In this document: piece by piece, positions 1 to 6,951 of the stretch
How the letters are laid out: every line of letters begins with the position of its first letter
Numbering within the stretch: position 1 is the first letter of the stretch
From: a virus
IMG/VR virus record: IMGVR_UViG_3300017776_000239
Span: 1-21,772 of that record
Reading direction: 5' to 3' (one strand)
DNA length: 21,772 nucleotides
Translations under genes and position numbers: made by a program
Notes under the pieces: generated by a model
Database searches by the model: none
Seen by the model: the letters and a program-made list of their open reading frames with translations, nothing else
What the model was told of the DNA's origin: nothing

Positions 1-86
1 CAGCAATTGATACTGCTACATACTTAGTCCACAGTTCTTTACTGCTTGGATCAGGTACAATAGTAACACCATACGCGGATAGTTAA
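1..86 (+). CDS. C-terminal end of an upstream virion protein (partial, possibly major capsid protein)
   Basis: An open frame enters from the left edge (first full codon at base 3) and encodes 27 residues ending in TPYADS before TAA at 84-86. The other two forward frames hit stops within the first 27 bases, so this is the reading frame. Too little remains to identify a domain. It is followed at once by a strong intrinsic terminator and then by head-tail adaptor genes. In many short-tailed phages that position is held by the highly expressed major capsid protein or a capsid-associated protein, so a capsid identity is a positional inference only. Confidence 0.55.
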   Translation, partial: AIDTATYLVHSSLLLGSGTIVTPYADS

Positions 87-97
87 TAAATAATTAG

Positions 98-128
98 TGT
101 GGGGCTTCGGCCCCACATATTAATTTTA
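98..128 (+). terminator. Strong rho-independent terminator (UUCG tetraloop hairpin)
   Basis: A perfect 8-bp stem (98-105 pairing with 110-117; left arm TGTGGGGC) closes a TTCG loop, the most stable tetraloop type. It is followed by an AT-rich tract with a TTTT run at 124-127. It lies 11 bases after the upstream stop codon and just before the SD of the next gene. It probably trims or attenuates transcripts from the upstream, presumably abundant, virion gene while letting a fraction read into the neck and tail genes. No convincing promoter is visible between it and the next gene. Confidence 0.9.
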
Positions 129-142
129 AGGAGAAACAAATT

Positions 143-445
143 ATGGCAACATCAGACCAACAGTTTTCTACAAGAACTTCTGACGGTAGATTTGGTAGAG
201 CAACAGACGCTTCAGGTTCTTTTATTGGACCAGCTAGAATAACTTATATTCAAGTTGAAGGCGTCGCTAACAGCAATATCAAACTATATGATGGAACAGA
301 TAATTCAGGTGCTTTAGTATTCGAAGGTAATTGCGGAACTGAAGGATTAGATATTTATGTTCCGGGAAGCGGTATCAGATGTAGAACTGGAATATATTTA
401 GATTTAACTAACACTACTTCAGTTACTATCGGCTACACTGGCTAG
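143..445 (+). CDS. Small putative virion protein, 100 aa
   Basis: A 100-residue protein starting at an ATG with a good SD (AAGGAG at 128-133, 9-base spacing), first gene after the terminator. The sequence is rich in Gly, Thr, Ser and alternating beta-strand patterns (for example ARITYIQVEG at about 31-40 and IYLDLTNTTSVTIGYTG at the end), with no signal peptide, TM segment or long helix. It looks like a single small beta-sandwich. Its place between a presumed capsid gene and the first adaptor gene suggests a capsid decoration or head-completion role, but I do not recognise a named family. Its stop codon TAG forms part of the SD of the next gene. Confidence 0.75.
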   Translation: MATSDQQFSTRTSDGRFGRATDASGSFIGPARITYIQVEGVANSNIKLYDGTDNSGALVFEGNCGTEGLDIYVPGSGIRCRTGIYLDLTNTTSVTIGYTG

Positions 446-453
446 GAGTTTAA

Positions 454-1203
454 ATGGCTAATACTACTTCGGGAACTACAACGTTCGACAAAACTTTTTC
501 TATTGATGAAATCATAGAAGAAGCATACGAGCGTATCGGATTAAATTCTGTAGCTGGTTATCAAATGAAATCAGCTAGAAGGTCCCTTAATATTTTATTT
601 CAAGAATGGGGTAATAGAGGTATTCACTATTGGGAAATAGGAGAATTAAATCTTGATTTAATTCAAGGACAAGCTGAATATAAATTTTATAGATCAAGTG
701 GTGATGGAACTAGTGCTACATCAACACCTGCAGATGTTTATGGAATATCCGATGTTCTTGAAGCACAATTAAGATCTAATAGAACACAAACTACTCAATC
801 AGATAGTCCAATGACAAAAGTAGATAGATCTACTTATGCAGGTTTTTCAAATAAACTTTCACAAGGAACACCAAATCAATATTGGGTTCAAAGATTTATT
901 GATCATACTAGTATTAGTGTTTACCCTACACCTGATTCAACTAATGCATCTAAAGATATGCATTTTTATTATATAAAAAGAATTCAAGATGTTGGAGATT
1001 ATACAAATGCAACAGACATACCTTTTAGATTTGTACCTTGTATGACTTCAGGATTAGCTTTTTATTTAGCACAAAAATATCAACCACCATTAGTACAACA
1101 AATGAAATTGTATTATGAAGATGAATTAGCTAGAGCATTAGCAGAAGATGGTTCAGCTTCAAGTACATACATAACACCTAAAGCTTATTACCCAGGAACT
1201 TAA
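454..1203 (+). CDS. Head-tail adaptor, P22 gp4-like tail accessory factor
   Basis: A 249-residue protein. The N-terminal part (about 15-65) is helical, with a pattern typical of short-tailed-phage adaptor/tail-accessory proteins: an acidic helix (IIEEAYERIG), then KSARRSLNILFQEW and a W-rich strand (HYWEIGELNLDL). A beta-rich middle and a C-terminal helix ending in a disordered Ser/Thr tail follow. Proteins of this type bind under the portal ring and close the DNA-filled head, as gp4 does in P22. Length is somewhat above P22 gp4 (about 166 aa). The start has an SD fused to the upstream stop (TAGGAG at 443-448). It shares a 1-base TAATG overlap with the next gene. Adaptor role is likely; exact subfamily is inferred from motif resemblance. 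Confidence 0.72.
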   Translation: MANTTSGTTTFDKTFSIDEIIEEAYERIGLNSVAGYQMKSARRSLNILFQEWGNRGIHYWEIGELNLDLIQGQAEYKFYRSSGDGTSATSTPADVYGISDVLEAQLRSNRTQTTQSDSPMTKVDRSTYAGFSNKLSQGTPNQYWVQRFIDHTSISVYPTPDSTNASKDMHFYYIKRIQDVGDYTNATDIPFRFVPCMTSGLAFYLAQKYQPPLVQQMKLYYEDELARALAEDGSASSTYITPKAYYPGT

Positions 1204-1793
1204 TGTCTAAATACGCAACAGGAAAACATGCAATAGCTATTTCAGATAGATCAGGATTGCAATTTCCATATAGAGAAATGGTTAGAGAATGGAATGGTGC
1301 GTTTGTTCATGTTTCTGAATTTGAACCAAAGCAACCACAATTAGAACCAAAAGGTATTGGTGGAGATGGAGTTGCATTAAATCATGTAAGACCAGGTAGA
1401 ACAGAACCTGATACAACTGTAAGAATACCTGATAATGGGTTTGAAACTTATGCTGCAAGTTCGGGTGTTATAAATGTTTTTTCACCTGGACATGGGTTAA
1501 CAGATTCAACAACATATAGATTTAGAGGACCTCCAACTACTTCTGCAGGAACAGGAAGTTTTGTTTATGCTGATCCACAAAGTTTTGATGGTATAACAGG
1601 ATCTAATATTGCAAAATCTGCAGGATATACAATAAGAACTGGAAAATATAAAAATGATGCAAGAGATGCTTCTAATGACTATTTAACAAATAATTTTTTC
1701 TTTTTTACAGTTGACACAAATACTGCTACAACAGGTAGTATAAAAGGAGGAGGCTACGGTTGTTCCGTTGGGCCTGTAACAATAGAAGCATGA
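1203..1793 (+). CDS. Conserved structural protein of marine podovirus type, 196 aa
   Basis: A 196-residue protein starting at an ATG that overlaps the upstream stop by one base (TAATG), so it is probably translated by coupling; no SD is seen. The N-terminus has a basic/aromatic block (SDRSGLQFPYREMVREWNG, about 14-32) and a Pro-rich linker (EPKQPQLEPK). A Gly/Ser/Thr beta-rich C-terminal half contains HGLTDSTTYRFRGPP (about 97-111). From memory this arrangement recurs beside gp4-like adaptors in uncultured marine phages, where it is annotated only as a structural or hypothetical protein. Its position between two adaptors suggests a neck or head-completion role. No catalytic motif was seen. 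Confidence 0.7.
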   Translation: MSKYATGKHAIAISDRSGLQFPYREMVREWNGAFVHVSEFEPKQPQLEPKGIGGDGVALNHVRPGRTEPDTTVRIPDNGFETYAASSGVINVFSPGHGLTDSTTYRFRGPPTTSAGTGSFVYADPQSFDGITGSNIAKSAGYTIRTGKYKNDARDASNDYLTNNFFFFTVDTNTATTGSIKGGGYGCSVGPVTIEA

Positions 1794-1948
1794 TAAATTA
1801 TATTTGGAATTGGATAAAAAATATTTTTAAACCTGAAAAACAAGATCCTCATCTTACTTTGTATGAAGAAGTAAAAGGTTTTTGTGATGAACATAATAAA
1901 TACAAACATCGTTGTCCTAAATGTAGAGAGTTAGCAGGAGCAGAATAA
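1790..1948 (+). CDS. 52-aa putative zinc-binding small protein
   Basis: A 52-residue protein starting at the ATG at 1790, which forms an ATGA overlap with the upstream stop. A longer TTG-initiated form from 1760 is possible but less likely, because ATGA coupling matches the neighbouring junctions. The N-terminus is an aromatic amphipathic segment (MINYIWNWIKNIFK). The C-terminal half carries C32-x2-H35, H40 and C42-x2-C45, a plausible single zinc site. Role unknown; it is placed between two structural genes and could be a small assembly factor. It ends in a TAATG overlap with the next gene. Confidence 0.65.
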   Translation: MINYIWNWIKNIFKPEKQDPHLTLYEEVKGFCDEHNKYKHRCPKCRELAGAE

Positions 1949-2655
1949 TGGCAGGATTAAGTTACTCAGATTTAGTTACACAAATTAGAAACTATACAGA
2001 AACAGATTCTAACGTTTTAACTGAAGCTATTTTAGAAAATATAATTTTAAATGCTCAATACAGAATAATGAGAGATGTTCCAATTGATGCAGATAGACTA
2101 CAACAATCAGGAAATTTAGTAACAGGTCAAGAAACAATTAATGCTCCAGCAGGAGCTTTGTTTATAAGAGGTATTCAAGTCTATGATTCAACATCTGCAA
2201 TAACAGGACCTAACATTTGGTTAGAAAAAAAAGATATAACATATCTTCAAGAATATGTATCTTCTACTGCATCAGGTAAAAGAGGACAACCTAAGTATTA
2301 TGCTATGTTTGGTGGCGGAACAGGTAATACAGATACTACATCTGGAAGAATGATGATGGCTCCGGTCCCTGATACAACTTACAAATTTAGAGTACACTAT
2401 AACAAAATGCCAGCTACTTTAGCTTCAGATAATACAACTAACTATATTAGTCTAAATTTTCCAAATGGACTTTTATATTGCTGTCTATCAGAAACATATG
2501 GATTTTTAAAAGGTCCAATAGATATGTTGACATTATATGAAAATAAATATAAACAAGAGATACAAAAGTTTGCTAACGAGCAAGTTGGTAGAAGACGAAG
2601 AGATGACTATACTGATGGCGCTGTTCGTATACCGGTAAATTCAGCAAACCCATAG
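1948..2655 (+). CDS. Head-tail adaptor-like protein (SU10-type adaptor), 235 aa
   Basis: A 235-residue protein starting in a TAATG overlap. The N-terminal helical region has a repeated adaptor-type signature: SYSDLVTQIRNYTET (5-19), then LTEAILENIILNAQYRIMRD (24-43), followed by PIDADR. Next comes a beta-rich centre with the segment RGIQVYDS. A C-terminal helical region (about 168-203) has a conserved-looking LSETYGFLKGP turn. A Lys/Arg patch (GRRRRDD, about 214-220) precedes an extended tail. This matches the adaptor proteins that dock to the portal in SU10-like and related podoviruses. The combination with the gp4-like gene upstream suggests stacked neck rings. No enzymatic motif. Confidence 0.68.
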   Translation: MAGLSYSDLVTQIRNYTETDSNVLTEAILENIILNAQYRIMRDVPIDADRLQQSGNLVTGQETINAPAGALFIRGIQVYDSTSAITGPNIWLEKKDITYLQEYVSSTASGKRGQPKYYAMFGGGTGNTDTTSGRMMMAPVPDTTYKFRVHYNKMPATLASDNTTNYISLNFPNGLLYCCLSETYGFLKGPIDMLTLYENKYKQEIQKFANEQVGRRRRDDYTDGAVRIPVNSANP

Positions 2656-2667
2656 GAGAAAAAAATT

Positions 2668-3108
2668 ATGGCAATAACATCGGCAATTTGTACAAGTTTT
2701 AAAGTAGAACTTTTAAAAGGAGTTCATAATTTTACAGCTACAACTGGAAACACTTTCAAAATAGCTTTATACACAAGTTCAGCTTCTTTAGGAGCTGCGA
2801 CTACAGCTTATTCAGCAACAAACGAAATTACTAATTCATCTGGAACTGCATACACAGCAGGTGGAGCAACTCTAACAAGTGTTACGCCGGTCGCTTCTAG
2901 CACAACAGCAATATGTGATTTTTCAGATGTAAGTTATACTTCTGCTTCATTCACTGCAAACGGTGCAGTAATTTATAATGATTCAGCAAGTGGTGATCCG
3001 TCTTGTGCAGTCATAGCATTTGGTTCTGACAAAACTGTAACTAGCGGAACCTTTACAATTCAATTTCCTACAGCGGACGCAACAGACGCGATAATTCGTA
3101 TAGCGTAA
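2668..3108 (+). CDS. Beta-rich virion protein, 146 aa (probable tail/fibre-associated)
   Basis: A 146-residue protein with a strong SD that overlaps the upstream stop (TAGGAG, 2653-2658). Residues 1-20 (AITSAICTSFKVELLKGVHN) form the only helix-like stretch. The remainder is alternating Thr/Ser/Ala beta strands with a FKIALYTSSASLG strand, ending in TDAIIRIA. I associate this N-terminal pattern with a common small protein in marine phage tail clusters, annotated as hypothetical. It precedes three repeat-rich fibre-like genes, so a tail or fibre attachment role is likely but unproven. Its TAA stop is the first part of the next gene's SD. Confidence 0.7.
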   Translation: MAITSAICTSFKVELLKGVHNFTATTGNTFKIALYTSSASLGAATTAYSATNEITNSSGTAYTAGGATLTSVTPVASSTTAICDFSDVSYTSASFTANGAVIYNDSASGDPSCAVIAFGSDKTVTSGTFTIQFPTADATDAIIRIA

Positions 3109-3124
3109 GGAGGAAGTCCTTATG
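3106..3124 (+). promoter_or_regulatory. Stop codon fused to SD, within a potential SD-sequestering hairpin
   Basis: The stop TAA (3106-3108) is the first part of TAAGGAGG, an almost perfect anti-16S complement. TAAGGA (3106-3111) can pair with TCCTTA (3117-3122) around a GGAAG loop, which would cover the SD and the A of the start ATG at 3122. A ribosome terminating on the upstream gene would melt this stem, a classic layout for translational coupling. The stem is only 6 bp, so its strength is uncertain. Confidence 0.5.
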
Positions 3125-4015
3125 GCTACATCAATTTGGGGCGGCGATGATCCCTCGGTAGCATGGAACGAAAACTCATGGCAATCTAATTTAGCAACAG
3201 TTTCATTAACAGGTGTTTCAGCAACAACTTCAGTTGGAGAAGTAAAATCTTTTCCTGAAGCAGGATGGGGTTCTGACGGTTGGAGTGAAGATGGTTGGAG
3301 TGGAACTTTTATAGTAAACTTAACAAGTGCAGGTGTTGCAACAACATCTGTTGGTTCTGTATCAGTGTCTGCAGAAATAGGTTCTGGTTGGGGCAGAGGT
3401 GAATGGAACAACAACGAAGGTTGGGGTATCCAAGGAACAGTATTACTTGAAGGTGTAGCTGCAACAACAAGTGTTGGATCATTATCACCTGCAGATGTAA
3501 TGGGACTAACAGGAGTTTCTGGAACAACAAGTGTTGGATCAATTACAATGATTGGTAATGTAGTTGTAGAACCAACAGGAGTGTCTGCAACAACAAGCGT
3601 TGGATCTGTAACAACATCTGATGTTATAGGAGTAACGGGTCAAGGAATGACATCAGCTGTAGGAAGTTTAACTCCTGCAGATGTAATGGGAGTTTCAACA
3701 GCAGGAGTTGCAACAGTAAGTCTTGGTAGTGTAAGTATTTCTTCAAACCCAATTGTAATTCCTACTGGTGTTTCTGCAACAACATCTATTGGATCTGTAA
3801 CAACTGCAGATGTAATGGGATTAACAGGAGTTTCTATGACAGCTTCTGTAGGTTCTGTAGAGCCACCTGTTGTTATGGGATTAACAGGAAATTCTGTAAC
3901 TTCTTCAGTTGGAAACTTATTTATTCAAGCATATCAAAATATTGACACTGGATCAAATACATCGTATACAAGTGTTGCAACCGGATCAAATACAAGTTAT
4001 AGTGACGTTGCATAA
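3122..4015 (+). CDS. Repeat-rich tail/fibre-like structural protein, 297 aa
   Basis: A 297-residue protein built from about ten copies of a motif resembling GVSATTSVGSV, starting at residues 31, 71, 111, 131, 153, 173, 195, 216, 236 and 256, so the unit is about 20 residues. The two early 40-residue gaps contain Trp/Gly-rich inserts (GWGSDGWSEDGW near 48-59 and GWGRGEWNNNEGWG near 89-102). The N-terminus is also Trp-rich. The protein ends in two copies of an 11-residue Ser/Thr/Asn motif (TGSNTSY). There is no Cys, TM or signal peptide. The regular beta repeat suggests an elongated fibre or decoration protein. WG-rich motifs occur in known phage structural proteins; the function here is inferred from composition and position. 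Confidence 0.72.
   Translation: MATSIWGGDDPSVAWNENSWQSNLATVSLTGVSATTSVGEVKSFPEAGWGSDGWSEDGWSGTFIVNLTSAGVATTSVGSVSVSAEIGSGWGRGEWNNNEGWGIQGTVLLEGVAATTSVGSLSPADVMGLTGVSGTTSVGSITMIGNVVVEPTGVSATTSVGSVTTSDVIGVTGQGMTSAVGSLTPADVMGVSTAGVATVSLGSVSISSNPIVIPTGVSATTSIGSVTTADVMGLTGVSMTASVGSVEPPVVMGLTGNSVTSSVGNLFIQAYQNIDTGSNTSYTSVATGSNTSYSDVA
3212..3925 (+). repeat. About ten 20-residue coding repeats (GVSATTSVGSV type)
   Basis: Degenerate tandem coding repeat inside the 297-aa protein, with a basic unit of about 60 bp. Copies start near residues 31, 71, 111, 131, 153, 173, 195, 216, 236 and 256. The nucleotide sequence has diverged more than the protein pattern, so the array is old or selected at protein level. 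Short near-identical DNA blocks remain, such as the one encoding GTTSVGS/ATTSVGS around 3470 and 3530. Confidence 0.8.
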
Positions 4016-4027
4016 TTAGGAGATTAT

Positions 4028-5386
4028 ATGGCATCAACATACACACCTTTAGGTATAGAACTTCAAGCAACTGGAGAAAATGCCGGAACTTGGGGAACAA
4101 AAACTAACACTAACTTATCGGTTATTGAACAAATTTCAGGGGGATACTCTGCACAAGATATAGCAGGTAGCGCAGATACAACAGCTCTTTCAGTTTCTGA
4201 TGGATCAACTGGTGCTGTTTTAGCTCACAGAATGATTGAGTTCACTGGTACAATTACAGGAAATCAAGTTGTTACAATTCCATTAGATGTACAAAACTTT
4301 TATTTTTTAAGAAATTCAACATCAGGTGCATACACAGTACAATTTAAATATGCTTCTGGTTCAGGAGATTCATTTACTTTTTCAGCAACAGACAAAGGTG
4401 ATCAAATTGTTTTCGCAACAGCAAACGATGGAACTAATCCTGATATAGATACACTAGCAATTGGAACTGGTATAGCAAGTGTAGCTGCAGATACTTCACC
4501 ACAATTAGGTGGCGATTTAGATACTAACAGTTTTAATATAGCTTTTGATGACGCACACGGAATCAATGATGAAAATGGAAATGAACAAATTGTATTTCAA
4601 ACAACTACTTCAGCAGTAAATCAATTTGATGTAACAAATGCTGCAACAGGTAATTCGCCAAGTATATCTGCAACAGGTGGCGATACAAATATTGATGTAG
4701 CGATTATTCCAAAAGGATCTGGTGAAACTAAAATTGGAACTGGTTCAGCAAACGCAACATTAACATCAAGTGGTGCACACGATTTAATTTTAGATACGAA
4801 TTCTGGAACTAACTCTGGAACAATTGCAATTACAGATGGAGCTAATGGAGACATAACAATTACTCCAAATGGAACAGGAGATGTTAAAGCCGTTGCTGAT
4901 ACATTAACAGTTGGAGATGCTGCCGCTGCAGCAACGATATCTTCAAATGGTGCAGGAACACTTACACTAACTACAGGTGGTGCATCTGATTTAGTTTTAA
5001 ACACAAACAGTGGAACCGACTCAGGTAACATAACAATTACTGATGGTTCTAACGGAAATATAACACTTACTCCAGATGGAACAGGAGATGTAGTAGCGTC
5101 GGCTGATACTTTAACAGTCGGAGATTCTGGGGCAGCAGCTACTATTAACTCTAATGGGGCTGGAACGCTTACACTAACTACAGGTGGAGCTTCGGACCTA
5201 ATTTTAAACACAAATGGTGGAACTAGCGCTGGAACAGTTACTCTTACAGATGGTTCAAATGGAGATATGACTTTAGCTCCAGATGGAACTGGTAGAGTTA
5301 AAATAACTAATGCTACATCAAGCTCAACACAAATCGCAACTACCGATGGAAAAGGTCTTGTCTTTGCCATGGTTTTCGGGTATTAA
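4028..5386 (+). CDS. Tail fibre-like protein with tandem beta repeats, 452 aa
   Basis: A 452-residue protein with SD TAGGAG (4017-4022). The N-terminal module (about 1-150) starts with YTPLGIELQATGENAGTWG, a pattern I recognise from phage tail-fibre N-termini, and probably anchors it to the virion. A linker (SPQLGGDLDTNSFNI) of the kind found in other phage fibres follows. Then come three copies of a repeat of up to 69 residues (about 234-429) rich in Gly, Thr, Asn and Ser, containing LTLTTGGASDL and ITDGSNG blocks. The C-terminus (ATTDGKGLVFAMVFGY) is short and hydrophobic. Likely a trimeric beta-structured fibre or receptor-contact protein; no enzymatic domain was seen. Confidence 0.75.
   Translation: MASTYTPLGIELQATGENAGTWGTKTNTNLSVIEQISGGYSAQDIAGSADTTALSVSDGSTGAVLAHRMIEFTGTITGNQVVTIPLDVQNFYFLRNSTSGAYTVQFKYASGSGDSFTFSATDKGDQIVFATANDGTNPDIDTLAIGTGIASVAADTSPQLGGDLDTNSFNIAFDDAHGINDENGNEQIVFQTTTSAVNQFDVTNAATGNSPSISATGGDTNIDVAIIPKGSGETKIGTGSANATLTSSGAHDLILDTNSGTNSGTIAITDGANGDITITPNGTGDVKAVADTLTVGDAAAAATISSNGAGTLTLTTGGASDLVLNTNSGTDSGNITITDGSNGNITLTPDGTGDVVASADTLTVGDSGAAATINSNGAGTLTLTTGGASDLILNTNGGTSAGTVTLTDGSNGDMTLAPDGTGRVKITNATSSSTQIATTDGKGLVFAMVFGY
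4727..5314 (+). repeat. Three tandem coding repeats of about 207 bp in the fibre gene
   Basis: Copies at 4727-4900 (shorter, 58 codons, missing about 11 residues), 4901-5107 (69 codons) and 5108-5314 (69 codons). The last two are nearly the same at protein level and share long identical DNA words. The pattern points to recent duplication and possible copy-number change by recombination, common in fibre genes under host-range selection. Confidence 0.85.
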
Positions 5387-5405
5387 TATCAAAGGAGAAT
5401 AAAAA

Positions 5406-5765
5406 ATGGCAACACCGAATCTTGTAAATATAGCAACTATCACACCTAAAAATGCTATGGGCACTTTAGGGGATACTAACAGAACTACTATGATTGACGT
5501 TCCTGCAGAAACTGCAGTTAGAATAGATACAATCTTAATCGCAAACATTGATGGTACTAATGCTGCTGACGCAACAGTAGAAATTAGTAACGACAATGGA
5601 TCAACTTATTATAAAATTGCAAGTACAATATCTGTACCTGCAGATTCAACTTTAGACTTAATTTCAAGACCTATCTACTTAGACGAAACAGATTTAATAG
5701 CTATAACTGCTGGCGCTGCTAGTGATTTAGCTTTCCATGTTTCTTATGTAGAAATGGTTGACTAG
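5406..5765 (+). CDS. Small beta-sandwich virion protein, 119 aa
   Basis: A 119-residue protein with a good SD (AAGGAG 5392-5397). It has alternating strands and the pattern IDTILIANIDG, ATVEISNDNGSTYY, VPADSTLDL, PIYLDETD, then HVSYVEMV at the C-terminus. No helix, TM or signal sequence is evident. The strand order resembles the 109-aa protein at 12600 and, more loosely, the 100-aa protein at 143, suggesting a shared small beta-sandwich fold used several times in this virion. I associate this family with marine phage tail regions but know no assigned function. Its TAG stop is part of the next gene's SD. Confidence 0.72.
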   Translation: MATPNLVNIATITPKNAMGTLGDTNRTTMIDVPAETAVRIDTILIANIDGTNAADATVEISNDNGSTYYKIASTISVPADSTLDLISRPIYLDETDLIAITAGAASDLAFHVSYVEMVD

Positions 5766-5773
5766 GAGGATAA

Positions 5774-6433
5774 ATGCCAAGAATAATTAAATCAGCAAAA
5801 GGTACTTTCACAGCATCTACAGTTACTATTGATGGATCAGGAAGAGTTATTGCAGCTGCATCTGGATCAGGTGGAGCTAACATGCAATTAGTTAGAGCTA
5901 CAAAAGGACCTGCTTCAGGTAACTTTGTTGCTAACCCTAACGCATCAAAATTTCAAGCTTACGTTTATGCGCCAGGTGGCGGCGGAGGCGGCGGAGGTGG
6001 CCGAAATTCCGGGGGATCTGGTGGAGCTGGTGGATTTGGTTTTTTTAGCGGAGATGTAACAGGTGGAACAACTTATGCATTTGCGATTCCTGCCGGAGGA
6101 ACAGGTGGGGCTGGCGGCGGAGGTACGGGATCTTCTGGATCTGCTGGATCTGCATGTACTATTGCTAACTTAGTTACTACAAACGGTGGTAATGGCGGTA
6201 ATGGAGGTTTTCCACAAACTGACCAACCTAACGGAAACTCTGGCACTGATGGATCAGCACCAGGAGCTGAAACGGAAAATTTTACTAGAGGATTTTTATG
6301 GGCACCAAGTGATCTTTCACCAACACCTTTAGGAAATGGTGGAAGTGGTGGACCAGGACCAGCTAATGGAACACCTCAAGCAGGAACTGTTGGAGGACCA
6401 GGAGGAATAATTCTTTACGAGAATTCACATTAA
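5774..6433 (+). CDS. Glycine-rich adhesin-like tail tip protein, 219 aa
   Basis: A 219-residue protein with SD TAGGAGG (5763-5769) sharing the upstream stop. Residues 1-65 form a small beta-rich head. Then polyglycine stretches follow: a nine-Gly run at about 68-76, GGSGGAGGFG (80-89), GGTGGAGGGG (108-117), GGNGGNGG (138-145) and GGSGGPGPANG near 189-199. Spaced Gly tracts like these form the polyglycine-II sandwich in the gp38 adhesin of phage S16 and in related Gly-rich phage domains. The intervening loops (SGSAGSACT, FPQTDQPNGNSG, FTRGFLWAPSD) are candidates for receptor-contact loops. A receptor-binding tip role is inferred from composition and its position beside the fibre gene. Confidence 0.7.
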   Translation: MPRIIKSAKGTFTASTVTIDGSGRVIAAASGSGGANMQLVRATKGPASGNFVANPNASKFQAYVYAPGGGGGGGGGRNSGGSGGAGGFGFFSGDVTGGTTYAFAIPAGGTGGAGGGGTGSSGSAGSACTIANLVTTNGGNGGNGGFPQTDQPNGNSGTDGSAPGAETENFTRGFLWAPSDLSPTPLGNGGSGGPGPANGTPQAGTVGGPGGIILYENSH

Positions 6434-6435
6434 TT

Positions 6436-6930
6436 ATGGCATACGCAATTTTTAATTCAGATAATAATCTTGTACATATCGCTGCAAACGATAGTGATAG
6501 AGATGCATTAAACATAATGCAAAGTCTTTGTGTAATAAAAGATATTAGTGATTCTAATTTTACTAAACTTCAACTTAATACTGCAGGTATTACTTATGAT
6601 GGAACTAATGTTACAATAACTGATTACGATGATGGTTTAACAAGAGCTGCAAATAATCTAAATCGTCAGGTATCTGATAGTACTAAAGATAAGTTAATTA
6701 ATTTTGGAGCTCAAGCAGATTTAGATGGATATCTTAAAAACATAACAGATAGATTAGGAGATTTTGTAAAAAACAATTCAAGTAATTCTATGTATACTGT
6801 ATGTAATAATTATTTAACTTATTTAAATAGTTTAGACACTTCTTCTCTTAGCTATCCTTTAGGAAAAAGTTGGGAACAATATTGTACTGACAATTCTATT
6901 TCATTCGTACACCCTTTACAAATACCTTAG
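6436..6930 (+). CDS. Unknown 164-aa protein, possible fibre accessory
   Basis: A 164-residue protein starting 2 bases after the previous stop without a visible SD. N-terminal beta pattern MAYAIFNSDNNLVHIAAND, a central Asp/Asn-rich region (TYDGTNVTITDYDDG, about 53-67), then mostly helical sequence (about 70-140) and a C-terminal segment ending FVHPLQIP. No catalytic motif, TM or signal peptide. Its position just after a tail-tip adhesin is where several phages carry a fibre assembly chaperone, but the sequence match to known chaperones is not convincing, so the function stays unassigned. Confidence 0.65.
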   Translation: MAYAIFNSDNNLVHIAANDSDRDALNIMQSLCVIKDISDSNFTKLQLNTAGITYDGTNVTITDYDDGLTRAANNLNRQVSDSTKDKLINFGAQADLDGYLKNITDRLGDFVKNNSSNSMYTVCNNYLTYLNSLDTSSLSYPLGKSWEQYCTDNSISFVHPLQIP

Positions 6931-6951
6931 AATATAATATACTTTCAATAA

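Noticed and set aside
1760-1789. Longer TTG start for the 52-aa protein
   Set aside because: The ATG at 1790 forms an ATGA overlap that matches the neighbouring coupled junctions; the upstream extension would lie within the end of the previous gene.
4621-5370. Long open frame on the minus strand (249 codons) across the fibre gene
   Set aside because: It mirrors the repeated Gly/Thr/Ser codons of the plus-strand fibre repeats and has no SD or family pattern; it is a compositional shadow.
6436-6930. Tail fibre assembly chaperone identity for the 164-aa protein
   Set aside because: Only position supports it; no chaperone motif was recognised.
6915-6938. Possible promoter before the DUF6065-like gene (TTTACA and TATAAT words)
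   Set aside because: Spacing between the words is about 12 bases, too short for a sigma-70 promoter, and in such AT-rich DNA TATAAT words are expected by chance.
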